This document shows, one piece after another, positions 18,534-27,272 of a stretch of 64,000 nucleotides of DNA. Positions within the stretch are counted from its first letter, which is position 1. Each line of letters opens with the position of its first letter. This DNA is from Aerococcaceae bacterium DSM 111020. Lineage in GTDB: Bacteria; Bacillota; Bacilli; Lactobacillales; Aerococcaceae. The DNA lies in assembly GCA_015863185.1 (NCBI GenBank), contig JACBXP010000007.1:61254-125253 (forward strand), given 5' to 3'. A program made the translations under genes and the position numbers. Under the pieces are notes generated by a model. That model was given only the letters and a program-made list of their open reading frames with translations. It did no database searches and was not told the origin of the DNA.

Positions 18534-19235
18534 ATGGGACGTACAAATACATTGAGATTGATACAACTGAAAGAAACTGCAAAATGGGCATTTTTTGGTA
18601 CGGTAGGGATTGTACTGGTGGGGCTTATTCTCATTATGATGGTCAATAGGACTGGCGAAATACTGAGCATCCAGAATCTCATCTTCGGAGTCGTGTCAAT
18701 TTTATCAACCTTCATTTATTTATTGACTTTTATTATTCCAATCACAGATGGTACCAGTGATTTTGACACGGCCTTGCGTTTTGGAGTTTCTAGAAACGGT
18801 TACTTTCTGTTTAATATCTTTTTATACACGATCGTAGCAGTACTACATACATATTTTTCCAATATTAATGGAAATAATGGTCAAATGAATGTAGAAAATA
18901 GTACGCTTACAATGACGAGCAATGCCCTAACTCAAATGACATGGCAAGGAATATTAATCAATTTGATCACTATGCTGGGGATTGCTTTATTGTCTTATGC
19001 ATTCTATCGATTTGGCTGGAAAGTTTTATTGTGTTTATTTGCAATAAATGTCTTGTTTGGTCTGTTAATAGGATTAGGAGTGCTGGCATTTGGAGATAAT
19101 ATGTTTTCTGTCTTATCATTTTTCCAAGGAGTAGTACATTTTATTGAACAATTTGGTACTCTTTTTAAAGCAATGGGAGTCGTCTTAATTATTGCACTTT
19201 ACTATTGGACGATTCAGAAAATGCCGGTCAAATAA
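18534..19235 (+). CDS. ABC transporter permease, six predicted helices
   Basis: The 233-residue membrane protein has hydrophobic segments at about 23-40, 52-72, 95-110, 140-160, 165-190 and 205-228. A loop FDTALRFGVSRNGYFLFN after helix 2 resembles the coupling region of ABC-2 type permeases. No substrate-binding protein is encoded, so this is probably an efflux or envelope-stress exporter of the YtrABC kind. The family assignment rests on context and topology more than on motif. Confidence 0.75.
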   Translation: MGRTNTLRLIQLKETAKWAFFGTVGIVLVGLILIMMVNRTGEILSIQNLIFGVVSILSTFIYLLTFIIPITDGTSDFDTALRFGVSRNGYFLFNIFLYTIVAVLHTYFSNINGNNGQMNVENSTLTMTSNALTQMTWQGILINLITMLGIALLSYAFYRFGWKVLLCLFAINVLFGLLIGLGVLAFGDNMFSVLSFFQGVVHFIEQFGTLFKAMGVVLIIALYYWTIQKMPVK

Positions 19236-19273
19236 AATAGTTTCATTAAAGAAACTTATAAACATTGAAGGGA

Positions 19274-19303
19274 AGCTGGTCAATTTTGATCAGCTCTTTT
19301 AAT
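19274..19303 (+). terminator. Terminator of the GntR-ABC operon
   Basis: AGCTGGTCAA pairs with TTGATCAGCT (one G-T pair), followed by CTTTTAAT. Confidence 0.65.
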
Positions 19304-19403
19304 ATTTTTGAATGACAGCGGCGTTTATGAAAGTTCATTGCCAAGCAACGAATCTGTTTGGTATGATAGTTAACATAATTATAGAAGAGGGGCACATCAT
19401 TGA

Positions 19404-20237
19404 ATGACGAGGATTGGATTTATTTCAGATTTACATATCGATTACTTGAGAAGCTATCGACCAGCAGAGATGATTGAAGAATTAGTGCATAGTGCGCAAG
19501 ATAATGCTTTGAGTCATTTAATTATTGGTGGCGATATTAGTAATTCATATACGATGACGCTCACTTTCATTGAACAACTACAACAATCCTTAAGTCCTAT
19601 AAAATTATATTTTATTCCAGGCAACCATGACTATTGGCAAGACCCCAATGCATCAAAAGAAACTTGGAAAATTCATCAACTTTATCAAACACATCCGCTT
19701 TCTCTTATGAATGAGCCACTATTAATTGGTGATCGGTTAGCTATTATAGGACATATGGGATGGTATAATCACGCATATTATAACCAGGAAAAATTTTCAC
19801 CTGAACAAATAGAAATAGGGCGCTATAAAATTGCTACATGGCAAGATAAAAAGCGATTGGATTGGCAAATGACTGATGAAGAAGTGTCGCAAATTTTTGC
19901 AGCTGAAATAAAAGAGCAATTTAACCAAGTTAGTGAACGACAAGTTATATTAGTGACACATGTTGTAACGACAAAAGACTTTATTATTCCAATGCCTCAT
20001 CGTGCCTTTGATTTCTTTAATGCCTTTATCGCGACTGATGATTTAGAACCATGGATGAACAATTCTTCAATCTCTCATCATATTATGGGCCATGTACATA
20101 TTCGCCATCAATTTCATAAAAATCATCAACAATGGATAACCAATTCCTTAGGTTATGAGAAAGAGTGGCGGACTAATCAATTAAGTCAGGAATTAGCTCA
20201 ATCACTTTATGTCTTCAACTTTGAATCATCAAATTAA
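19404..20237 (+). CDS. Metallophosphoesterase (calcineurin-like)
   Basis: The 277-residue cytoplasmic enzyme contains the full set of metal-ligand motifs: FISDLHID at the N-terminus, GGDISN, PGNHDYW, TH in VTHVV, and GHVHIRHQ near the C-terminus. Dinuclear metal hydrolysis of a phosphodiester or monoester is expected; the substrate is unknown. The ATG at 19404 begins the first beta strand; GAAGAGGGG lies about 12 bases upstream, a long but workable spacing. Confidence 0.85.
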   Translation: MTRIGFISDLHIDYLRSYRPAEMIEELVHSAQDNALSHLIIGGDISNSYTMTLTFIEQLQQSLSPIKLYFIPGNHDYWQDPNASKETWKIHQLYQTHPLSLMNEPLLIGDRLAIIGHMGWYNHAYYNQEKFSPEQIEIGRYKIATWQDKKRLDWQMTDEEVSQIFAAEIKEQFNQVSERQVILVTHVVTTKDFIIPMPHRAFDFFNAFIATDDLEPWMNNSSISHHIMGHVHIRHQFHKNHQQWITNSLGYEKEWRTNQLSQELAQSLYVFNFESSN

Positions 20238-20242
20238 AATAG

Positions 20243-20304
20243 CAAGCGACCATTTGGTTGAGTGTGGAACTTTTTGTCCCCACTCGTAAAATGGTCGCTT
20301 GTTT
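20243..20304. terminator. Long two-level hairpin between convergent genes
   Basis: The outer arms CAAGCGACCATTT (20243-20255) and AAATGGTCGCTTG (20289-20301) are perfectly complementary. Inside, GAGTG pairs with CACTC. A short T run follows on the plus strand. It lies between the convergent phosphoesterase and glgP genes and is longer than the other terminators here. Confidence 0.7.
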
Positions 20305-20329
20305 AATTGTTAGTGCGATTGATTGAATG

Positions 20330-22624
20330 TTACTTCTTCTCGATATTTACCTCATAATCTGCTTCTAAATGCCAGATATCACGATTATAGTCTGTAATCG
20401 TACGGTCAGAAGAGAAGTAACCAGCCTTAGCAATATTTTTAACTACTTTATTCATCCATAAATCTTGATCTTCATAGTCCGCATACATTCTTTCTTTTGT
20501 TTCAATGAATTCCTTCAAATCAATTAAGGCCATGAAGTAATCTTTATGAACAATATCATTATGCAAACGATATAAGCGTTCATGATTTCCTAAAGCTTTC
20601 GCCTCATCGGAAATAATGAAGTCAACCAATGAACGTAATGCCGGGTCATCATAATACTCATAAGCATTATAGCCATTTGTTTCATAAAGTTGGACGATTT
20701 CATCAGCTTTTTTACCAAATAGATAAATATTATCTTCACCTACTAAATCGGCAATTTCAACATTCGCCCCATCTAGTGTCGCAATGGTCAATGCGCCGTT
20801 CAACATAAATTTCATATTACCTGTACCTGAAGCTTCTTTGGATGCTAATGAAATTTGTTCTGAAACATCTGCTGCTGGAATTAAATATTCAGCTGCCGTA
20901 ACATTGTAGTTTTCTACCATTACTACTTGCAAGTATGGGCTCACTTCTGGATCTCGAGCAATGATTTCGCTCATCACCATGATGAAATGAATAATATCTT
21001 GGGCAATGATATAAGCTGGTGCCGCTTTACCACCGAACAGAATTGTAATAGGGGTTTTCGGTTTATTTCCTTTTTTAATATCAAAGTATTTATGAACAAT
21101 ATATAACGCTAACATTTGTTGGCGTTTATATTCGTGAATTCGTTTGATTTGGACATCAATTATTGAATTCTCATTAATCACCGTTGCTTGACGATGAAGC
21201 AAATGATCTTTTAATTTACGTTTGTCATGTGCTTTTATCGTTGCAAGAGCCTCTTGGAAATCTTTATCGTCGGCATATTTTTCTAATTCAGTTAAATCAT
21301 GATTCACACGCCATTCTTCACCTAGTTTTTCATCGAATAAACTTGATAAAGCTTTATTTGCATTCATAATCCAACGACGGAAGGTGATGCCATTTGTTTT
21401 GTTATTAATTCGCCCAGGATATAAAGCTTCGAACTCACTTAATTCACTGTCTTTTAGTATATCCGTGTGTAACTGAGCCACACCATTTACACTGAAACCA
21501 TAGTGAATCGACATATTCGCCATGTGTGCACGACCATTATTATCAATAACAAATGCGCCTGGTTGATTAGGGTGAGCTTGTTTGACACGACCGTCTAAAT
21601 CACGAATAATATGCGCAATATCTGGGTTGACTCTCTCTAAGTCTCCCATTGGCCATTTCTCAAGTGCCTCTGATAAGATTGTGTGGTTAGTGAAGGCAAT
21701 GGTATTCTTAACAATTTCGACCGCTTCATCCATTCCAATATGATGTTGCTGAGTAAGTAAGCGGATTAGTTCAGGAATGATTAGAGCAGGGTGTGTGTCA
21801 TTAATTTGAATCACAGCAAAGTCTGCTAAGTCATGAATATTACTTCCACGTTCGATAGCCTCATCGATGATTAATTGAGCAGCATTGGATACCATAAAAT
21901 ATTGTTGGAAAATTCGTAACAATTGTCCATTATGATCGGAATCATCTGGATATAAGAAAAGTGTTAAATTTTCCATAATATTTGTTTTATCGAAATTAAT
22001 GGTTCCATATTCAATTAAATCACTATTTAATGACTCGATATCAAATAAGCGCAAACGATTGCGTTTTGTATTATTATAGCCAAAAATATCTAAATCATAG
22101 AGTACAGAGTTGATGGTGAAATTATTAAAAGGTATTTCGAAACGTTTTTCAGATTTCTTTAACCAAGAATTTTCACCTAACCAAGCATCAGGAACAGTGT
22201 GTTGTTCGCGGTATACAAGTAATTGTTTAAATAAACCAAAATGATAATTGATTCCAACTCCATCACCATTGATTCCTAATGTAGCGATAGAATCTAAGAA
22301 ACAAGCGGCTAAACGACCTAAACCACCATTCCCTAGTGAAGGCTCGTTTTCAGCTGCTTCTACTTCAGCTACAGAACGACCAATACTTTGTAATTCACTC
22401 TCAACTTCATCATATAATCCAAGATTCAACAAATTATTTGATAATAATTTACCAATTAAGAACTCAGCAGAAACATAGTATAATTTTTTCTTTGAATTAT
22501 TAAGCGGATAATCATTGGCTTTCTCTTTAATATATTCTAACAGTGCTTGGTATAATTCTAGATCCGTCATTTCTTCTAGTGACTTACCATAATTATTTTG
22601 AACACGTTCAGCTAATAAACTCAT
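20330..22624 (-). CDS. glgP: Glycogen phosphorylase
   Basis: The 764-residue GT35 enzyme releases glucose-1-phosphate from glycogen or maltodextrin. The N-terminal YYVSAEFLIGKLLSNNL and SLGNGGLGRLAACFLDS blocks are present, as are INDTHPAL and the cofactor-Lys region SLASKEASGTGNMKF followed by ALTIATLDGANVEI. The ATG at 22624 (MSLLAERV) has GAAGGAG upstream; the frame extends 14 codons further without a site. It is about 9 kb from the glgBCDA operon and reads the other way, with its own regulated promoter. Confidence 0.95.
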   Translation of the reverse strand: MSLLAERVQNNYGKSLEEMTDLELYQALLEYIKEKANDYPLNNSKKKLYYVSAEFLIGKLLSNNLLNLGLYDEVESELQSIGRSVAEVEAAENEPSLGNGGLGRLAACFLDSIATLGINGDGVGINYHFGLFKQLLVYREQHTVPDAWLGENSWLKKSEKRFEIPFNNFTINSVLYDLDIFGYNNTKRNRLRLFDIESLNSDLIEYGTINFDKTNIMENLTLFLYPDDSDHNGQLLRIFQQYFMVSNAAQLIIDEAIERGSNIHDLADFAVIQINDTHPALIIPELIRLLTQQHHIGMDEAVEIVKNTIAFTNHTILSEALEKWPMGDLERVNPDIAHIIRDLDGRVKQAHPNQPGAFVIDNNGRAHMANMSIHYGFSVNGVAQLHTDILKDSELSEFEALYPGRINNKTNGITFRRWIMNANKALSSLFDEKLGEEWRVNHDLTELEKYADDKDFQEALATIKAHDKRKLKDHLLHRQATVINENSIIDVQIKRIHEYKRQQMLALYIVHKYFDIKKGNKPKTPITILFGGKAAPAYIIAQDIIHFIMVMSEIIARDPEVSPYLQVVMVENYNVTAAEYLIPAADVSEQISLASKEASGTGNMKFMLNGALTIATLDGANVEIADLVGEDNIYLFGKKADEIVQLYETNGYNAYEYYDDPALRSLVDFIISDEAKALGNHERLYRLHNDIVHKDYFMALIDLKEFIETKERMYADYEDQDLWMNKVVKNIAKAGYFSSDRTITDYNRDIWHLEADYEVNIEKK

Positions 22625-22756
22625 ATCATTTTCTCCTTCGGGTTTTTTATGCAAAATGGGCATCAAACATATTATAACACTATGATGTTTAGATAACCAT
22701 ATTTATATTAGCAAAGTAATCATTAATTTGGGTTGGTATTTTACCAATCCTAACGT

Positions 22757-22784
22757 ATTATAACAAATTATATTTTTTATGCAA
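22757..22784 (-). promoter_or_regulatory. Promoter of glgP
   Basis: On the minus strand TTGCAT (22779-22784) and TATAAT (22757-22762) are 16 bases apart. The -35 overlaps the LacI-type operator. Confidence 0.7.
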
Positions 22785-22793
22785 ACGTTTTCC
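22779..22793. promoter_or_regulatory. LacI-family operator / cre-like site shared by divergent promoters
   Basis: ATGCAAACGTTTTCC is centred on the CG typical of LacI-family sites (half-site GCAAACG). It covers the -35 of glgP and the weak -35 (TTTTCC) of the regulator gene, whose TATAAT lies at 22811-22816. It differs from the cre consensus at the end positions, so the neighbouring LacI protein is a likelier ligand than CcpA, but either could bind. Confidence 0.6.
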
Positions 22794-22895
22794 TTTCTTA
22801 ATTAATATGATATAATCAGGAATAATATTGCAATATTTCAAATTATAAAATTTACCGTTAATCTGTTCCTTCGATTAACGAAAGGAGGTAGAGGT

Positions 22896-23873
22896 ATGGC
22901 CATCACTATTAAAGATGTTGCTAAACGAGCAGGGGTTGCTCCATCAACTGTTTCGCGAGTCATTAGTGACAATAAAGCAATTAGTGATACTACTAAAATT
23001 CGTGTTCGTAAAGCGATGAAAGAGTTAAATTATCGTCCAAATGTGAATGCACGTAATCTTGTGCACCAAACAGCAAATGCTGTAGGAATTGTTTTCCCTT
23101 CTGAAGATTCTGATTTTTATCAAAATCCTTTTTTTATTGCGATGTTAAGAGAAATAAATGTTGAAGCAGTCAATGAAGGATATTCTATTATCTTATCGAT
23201 AGGTGAAACACTTGAACAGCGCTATCAACAGGTTCAGCAACTCGTTTTGGAGCAACGGGTAGATGGTTTACTTTTCTTATATGCTAATTCTGAAGATCCT
23301 ATTATTCAGTTTGCTTATGAAGAAAAGATTCCCTTTACAATTATTGGCTATATGGATCATCCTGATATTAATTTTGTAGATAATGATAATTTTCGAGCTG
23401 GTCAAATGGTAGCCGAAGCTCTGATATTAAAAGGATATAAACAATTATACTTATTAGGAGGTAATGCGGTCCTTAGCCATATTACACACCGTGAAGCTGG
23501 AATTCGTCAGGAAGCAGAAAAGCACAACATTTTACTGACAGTTAATAATTCCGCCGGAACAACTATTGAAGATGGGTATAAAATCTATCCAAAACTCAAA
23601 CAAATGAGACCAGATACTGCAGTCATTATAACAGAACAGACCTTTGCAGATGGGGTTATTATGGCTAGCCAATCGGATAACGGTCATTTGCCTATTATTA
23701 CATTTAGAACAACTGGACAATTCCCGCTTGCATTCTTAGCAACTGATGATTATATCGATTTAAATACATCCGAATTGGGCAGAGAAGCCATGAAAAATTT
23801 ACTTACACAATTAAAAAATCCCGACGCACCCTGCCAACAATCTTATATTGATGTTAAATGGAGACATGCTTAA
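22896..23873 (+). CDS. LacI-family transcriptional regulator (MalR-like)
   Basis: The protein has 325 residues. The N-terminal LacI helix-turn-helix is ITIKDVAKRAGVAPSTVSRVI, followed by the hinge helix LNYRPNVNARNLV. The rest is a periplasmic-binding-type sugar domain with the typical VDGLLFLYAN and FVDNDNFRAG segments. It diverges from glgP across one operator, so it probably controls glgP in response to maltose, maltodextrin or a related sugar. MalR is the closest assignment by context; the effector is inferred. The ribosome site is AAAGGAGG. Confidence 0.87.
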   Translation: MAITIKDVAKRAGVAPSTVSRVISDNKAISDTTKIRVRKAMKELNYRPNVNARNLVHQTANAVGIVFPSEDSDFYQNPFFIAMLREINVEAVNEGYSIILSIGETLEQRYQQVQQLVLEQRVDGLLFLYANSEDPIIQFAYEEKIPFTIIGYMDHPDINFVDNDNFRAGQMVAEALILKGYKQLYLLGGNAVLSHITHREAGIRQEAEKHNILLTVNNSAGTTIEDGYKIYPKLKQMRPDTAVIITEQTFADGVIMASQSDNGHLPIITFRTTGQFPLAFLATDDYIDLNTSELGREAMKNLLTQLKNPDAPCQQSYIDVKWRHA

Positions 23874-23924
23874 TTAAAATTCGCTTTCTTTTATTTAGAA
23901 GTCAAACAATATGACGCCAAGAGA

Positions 23925-23949
23925 ATCCGCTAATATAAGCGGGTTTTTT
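23925..23949 (+). terminator. Terminator after the LacI-type regulator gene
   Basis: ATCCGCT pairs with AGCGGGT around AATATA (one T-G pair), then six T. Confidence 0.7.
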
Positions 23950-24144
23950 AATATTTTATAATAAAATCATCGTAATGAAAGATGTTGTATAGTATTTCAT
24001 TGAAACACGGACATTCAAAGAATCTTTCGTATCAAATTGTAAATATAGATGACTGTGGTATCAGATTGAGCTATAATTAATGAGAAGTATGGATCTTAAA
24101 TTAGAATTCATTAAGAAAATATTTATTTATCATAAGGAGGATTT

Positions 24145-24987
24145 ATGAGCAATTTTTTAGTATTACAGTCAGATTTTGGGTTGGATGATGGTGCAGTGGC
24201 AGCAATGCGTGGAGTTGCTTATACGGTTAATCCGGGATTAGAGATTTCTGATTTAACCCATGGAATTGAACCTTACAATATTTTTGAAGGAAGCTATCGT
24301 CTTTTACAGACCGTTCAATATTGGCCGAAAGGCACGGTATTTGTTTCGGTTGTTGATCCCGGGGTGGGGTCTGAACGTCGCTCAATTGTAGCAAAGTTAC
24401 GGACTGGACAATATATTGTGACGCCAGATAATGGAACATTAACACATGTTGATCATTTTTTAGGTATTGAAGAGGTACGCGTGATTAATGAAATAAAAAA
24501 TCGCTTACCTCATTCTGAGGAAAGTCATACATTCCATGGAAGAGACGTCTATGTTTATAATGCAGCTAAAATAGCAACCGATGAAGATTACTTTTATCAA
24601 TTAGAAGAGTTAATCGCTAAGGAGAATTTAGAATTTATTGAATTGGATGAGCCATATATCGACGATGAAGGTGCCGTTCGTGGAATGATTGATATTTTAG
24701 ATATTCGATTTGGTTCCCTATGGACGAATATCCCTTCTAGCTTGCTTAGGGAAGCAGGGATTAAACCGAATGATACGGTTGAGATTATCATTCGTAAAGA
24801 CGGGGTCAAACAATATCATAACCAGATACTTTTTGGAACAAGCTTTGCAGATGTCCCACGAGGTGAAGTGATCGGTTATGTTAATTCATTGATTAATTTT
24901 GGTGTGGCGATCAATCAAAATAATTTCTCAAAAGTTTATGGTATAGGTACCGGTCGTGCATGGACTATTGAAGTGAGAAAGAAATAG
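24145..24987 (+). CDS. S-adenosylmethionine hydroxide adenosyltransferase (SAM hydrolase, DUF62)
   Basis: The 280-residue protein belongs to the family that includes the bacterial fluorinase and chlorinase. The hydroxide-activating triad of the DUF62 hydrolases is visible: Asp and Arg in VVDPGVGSERRS (near residue 70) and His in FHGRDVY (near 131). The N-terminal motif LQSDFGLDDGAVAAMRGV is also diagnostic. The enzyme splits SAM with water into adenosine and methionine; the triad makes a halogenase role unlikely. It is the first gene of an operon with a complete ECF transporter (next gene 11 bases on). No SAM riboswitch motif was recognised in the 190-base leader. Confidence 0.88.
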   Translation: MSNFLVLQSDFGLDDGAVAAMRGVAYTVNPGLEISDLTHGIEPYNIFEGSYRLLQTVQYWPKGTVFVSVVDPGVGSERRSIVAKLRTGQYIVTPDNGTLTHVDHFLGIEEVRVINEIKNRLPHSEESHTFHGRDVYVYNAAKIATDEDYFYQLEELIAKENLEFIELDEPYIDDEGAVRGMIDILDIRFGSLWTNIPSSLLREAGIKPNDTVEIIIRKDGVKQYHNQILFGTSFADVPRGEVIGYVNSLINFGVAINQNNFSKVYGIGTGRAWTIEVRKK

Positions 24988-24998
24988 GAGAAATCATT

Positions 24999-25553
24999 AT
25001 GGAAAATAATAAATCAACATTAACAAATATCGTTGCCATTGGTATTGGAGCAGCAGTGTTCTTTATTCTTGGACGATTCTTATCGATTCCTACTGGAATT
25101 CCGAATACGAGCTTTGAAACGACTTATCCTTTTCTTGCATTAATGGGAGTGATTTATGGACCTGTTGTTGCAGGACTCGTGGCTTTTCTAGGACATGCCA
25201 TTAAGGATTTGATGACTTATGGTTTATGGTGGAGTTGGGTCATTGCCTCTGGTGTTACAGGATTAGGATATGGCCTCATTGGTCGACAACTAAAAGTTGA
25301 ATCAGGAATCTTTGATGGGAAAGAAATCGTAAAATTTATTATCGGAGTAACGATTGTCAATTTATTAAGTTGGGCTGTGATTGCGCCTGGGCTAGATATT
25401 CTTATTTATTCAGAGCCAGCCAATAAAGTATTCTTACAGGGGCTTGTGTCAGCTGGACTAAATTCAATCGCTGTTGCTGTTTTAGGAACAGTATTGATTA
25501 AGGCTTATGCGTCGACTCAAACTCAGTCAGGCAGTTTAACGCGAGAAGATTAG
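24999..25553 (+). CDS. ECF transporter S component, UPF0397 family
   Basis: The 184-residue membrane protein has five or six helices. It contains the S-component patterns FLALMGVIYGPVVAGLVAFLGHAIKD and WSWVIASGVTGLGYGLIGR, which place it in UPF0397, often labelled as a riboflavin- or HMP-type ECF substrate binder without direct proof. It lies between the SAM hydrolase gene and the ATPase gene, so its ligand may relate to SAM, adenosine or methionine; that is inference from context. There is a ribosome site about 8 bases before the ATG. Confidence 0.83.
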   Translation: MENNKSTLTNIVAIGIGAAVFFILGRFLSIPTGIPNTSFETTYPFLALMGVIYGPVVAGLVAFLGHAIKDLMTYGLWWSWVIASGVTGLGYGLIGRQLKVESGIFDGKEIVKFIIGVTIVNLLSWAVIAPGLDILIYSEPANKVFLQGLVSAGLNSIAVAVLGTVLIKAYASTQTQSGSLTRED

Positions 25554-25556
25554 AAA

Positions 25557-27272
25557 ATGAAAACTGCAAAGATTGAATTCGAACATTTTACTTTTCGATA
25601 TGATAGTCAAGCAGAGCCGAATTTACGCGACATTTCCTTTCAAATAGGTGAGGGGGAAACGGTCCTTATTGTTGGGCCAAGTGGATCAGGAAAATCGACC
25701 ATAGGAAAAGCAATCAATGGCCAAATCCCCCATCGTTTTCGAGGTGAATATATTGGAGAAGTCCAGGTTAATGGTCAATTGGTTAAAGACATTGATATAG
25801 CGAACCTTTCTTTAATGGTTGGAACGGTTTTACAAGATTCAGATGGCCAATTTGTTGGCCTTACCGTGGCAGAAGACATTGCCTTCGCATTAGAAAATGA
25901 TGCGATTCCGCAGAAAGAAATGCATCAACGTGTAGGAGAATGGGCAAAAATATTAGAACTTGATTTACTTTTAAATAATCGTCCGCAAGATTTATCAGGA
26001 GGGCAAAAGCAACGTGTCTCAATTTGTGGTGTGATGATTAATGAGGTTCCAATTTTAATCTTTGATGAGCCTTTAGCGAATTTAGATCCTAAAACCGGAC
26101 AAGAAATGATTTTACTGATTAATCAACTCAGTCAGCGTTTAAGATTGACCACTATTATTATTGAACACCGATTAGAAGAATGTCTATTAGCAGACATTGA
26201 TCGTGTTTTAGTGATTTCAGAAGGAAAATTAAAAGCAAATCTTGGTGTGGATGCATTACTTCGTTCTTCAATTTTGGAAGAAACAGGGTTAAGACTACCG
26301 TTATATTTAGATGTTCTAAAAAAGACAGGTTTTCCTTTGGAAAATATTCCGCATTTAAATGCTTACGAGAAGACGGCATTGCCTGATGAAGCAATTCAAG
26401 CGGTTGATCAATGGGCTCAGGGATTAGATTTGGTAATGAATGTTCCTGACAATGCATTTATCTGTGAGGTAGTAGATGTATCTTTTAAATATATTCGACA
26501 GTTAACACCCTCCTTAAGAGCTGTTGATTTTTCCATTCGAAGAGGCGAAATGGTTTCCATTGTGGGGACGAATGGTGCCGGGAAGTCAACCATAGCCAAA
26601 CTATTATGTGGCTTTGAACGACCAGAATCTGGTCATATTAAAATAAATGGTCAAAATATTGCTTCCTTATCGATAAAAGAAATTGCAGATACTGTTGGTT
26701 ATGTTATGCAAAACCCTAATGCAATGATTTCTAAAATCACTGTTTATGAAGAGGTTGCACTGGGATTGTTGAATCGAAATGTTTCTGAGCAAGACATTCA
26801 AGAGAAGGTAGCTGAAACATTAAAGATTTGTGGATTATATGAATTTCGCAATTGGCCAATTTCAGCTTTAAGTTATGGTCAGAAAAGACGTGTAAGCATA
26901 GCTGCCGTTTTAGTATTAGATCCAGAAATACTCATCCTAGATGAGCCAACAGCAGGCCAAGACTATCAGCATTATACTGAGATGATGGAATTTTTACGGT
27001 ATCTTAATGAAAGTTTTAAGACGACGATATTAATGATTACGCATGATATGCATTTGATGCAAGAATATACTGATCGTGTATTGGTATTTGATGCAGGCCG
27101 CTTAATTGCAGATACAAAACCAAGAGATTTATTTAATGAACAAGATATTTTAGAACATGCTCATCTAGTTCCTACGAGTCTCTATCAATTAGGTGAGGCA
27201 TTGCCAAATACTCAAGCCGATGATTTTCTTGAACAATTCATTGCTTATGAGAGGGGCAGGGGCATTGAATAA
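25557..27272 (+). CDS. ECF transporter ATPase with two fused ATP-binding domains
   Basis: The 571-residue protein has two complete ATPase halves in one chain (YkoD/CbiO-duplicate type). N-half: Walker A GPSGSGKST, signature LSGGQKQRV, Walker B LIFDEPLANLD, switch IIEHRLEE. C-half (from about residue 305): GTNGAGKST, LSYGQKRRV, LILDEPTAGQD, ITHDMHL. The fusion and the adjacent dedicated S and T genes mark a group I ECF module rather than a shared energy-coupling module. It starts three bases after the S-component stop; its end overlaps the T component by 8 bases. Confidence 0.92.
   Translation: MKTAKIEFEHFTFRYDSQAEPNLRDISFQIGEGETVLIVGPSGSGKSTIGKAINGQIPHRFRGEYIGEVQVNGQLVKDIDIANLSLMVGTVLQDSDGQFVGLTVAEDIAFALENDAIPQKEMHQRVGEWAKILELDLLLNNRPQDLSGGQKQRVSICGVMINEVPILIFDEPLANLDPKTGQEMILLINQLSQRLRLTTIIIEHRLEECLLADIDRVLVISEGKLKANLGVDALLRSSILEETGLRLPLYLDVLKKTGFPLENIPHLNAYEKTALPDEAIQAVDQWAQGLDLVMNVPDNAFICEVVDVSFKYIRQLTPSLRAVDFSIRRGEMVSIVGTNGAGKSTIAKLLCGFERPESGHIKINGQNIASLSIKEIADTVGYVMQNPNAMISKITVYEEVALGLLNRNVSEQDIQEKVAETLKICGLYEFRNWPISALSYGQKRRVSIAAVLVLDPEILILDEPTAGQDYQHYTEMMEFLRYLNESFKTTILMITHDMHLMQEYTDRVLVFDAGRLIADTKPRDLFNEQDILEHAHLVPTSLYQLGEALPNTQADDFLEQFIAYERGRGIE

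Noticed and set aside
23951..24144. Possible riboswitch in the 190-base leader of the SAM hydrolase-ECF operon.
   Set aside because: Only a weak AATGAAA/TTTCATT hairpin is seen; no SAM-I, SMK, TPP or preQ1 consensus could be matched. It stays open for a covariance search.
24145..24987. Fluorinase or chlorinase assignment for the DUF62 protein.
   Set aside because: The Asp-Arg-His triad used for water activation is present, and the halogenase-specific loops are not recognisable.
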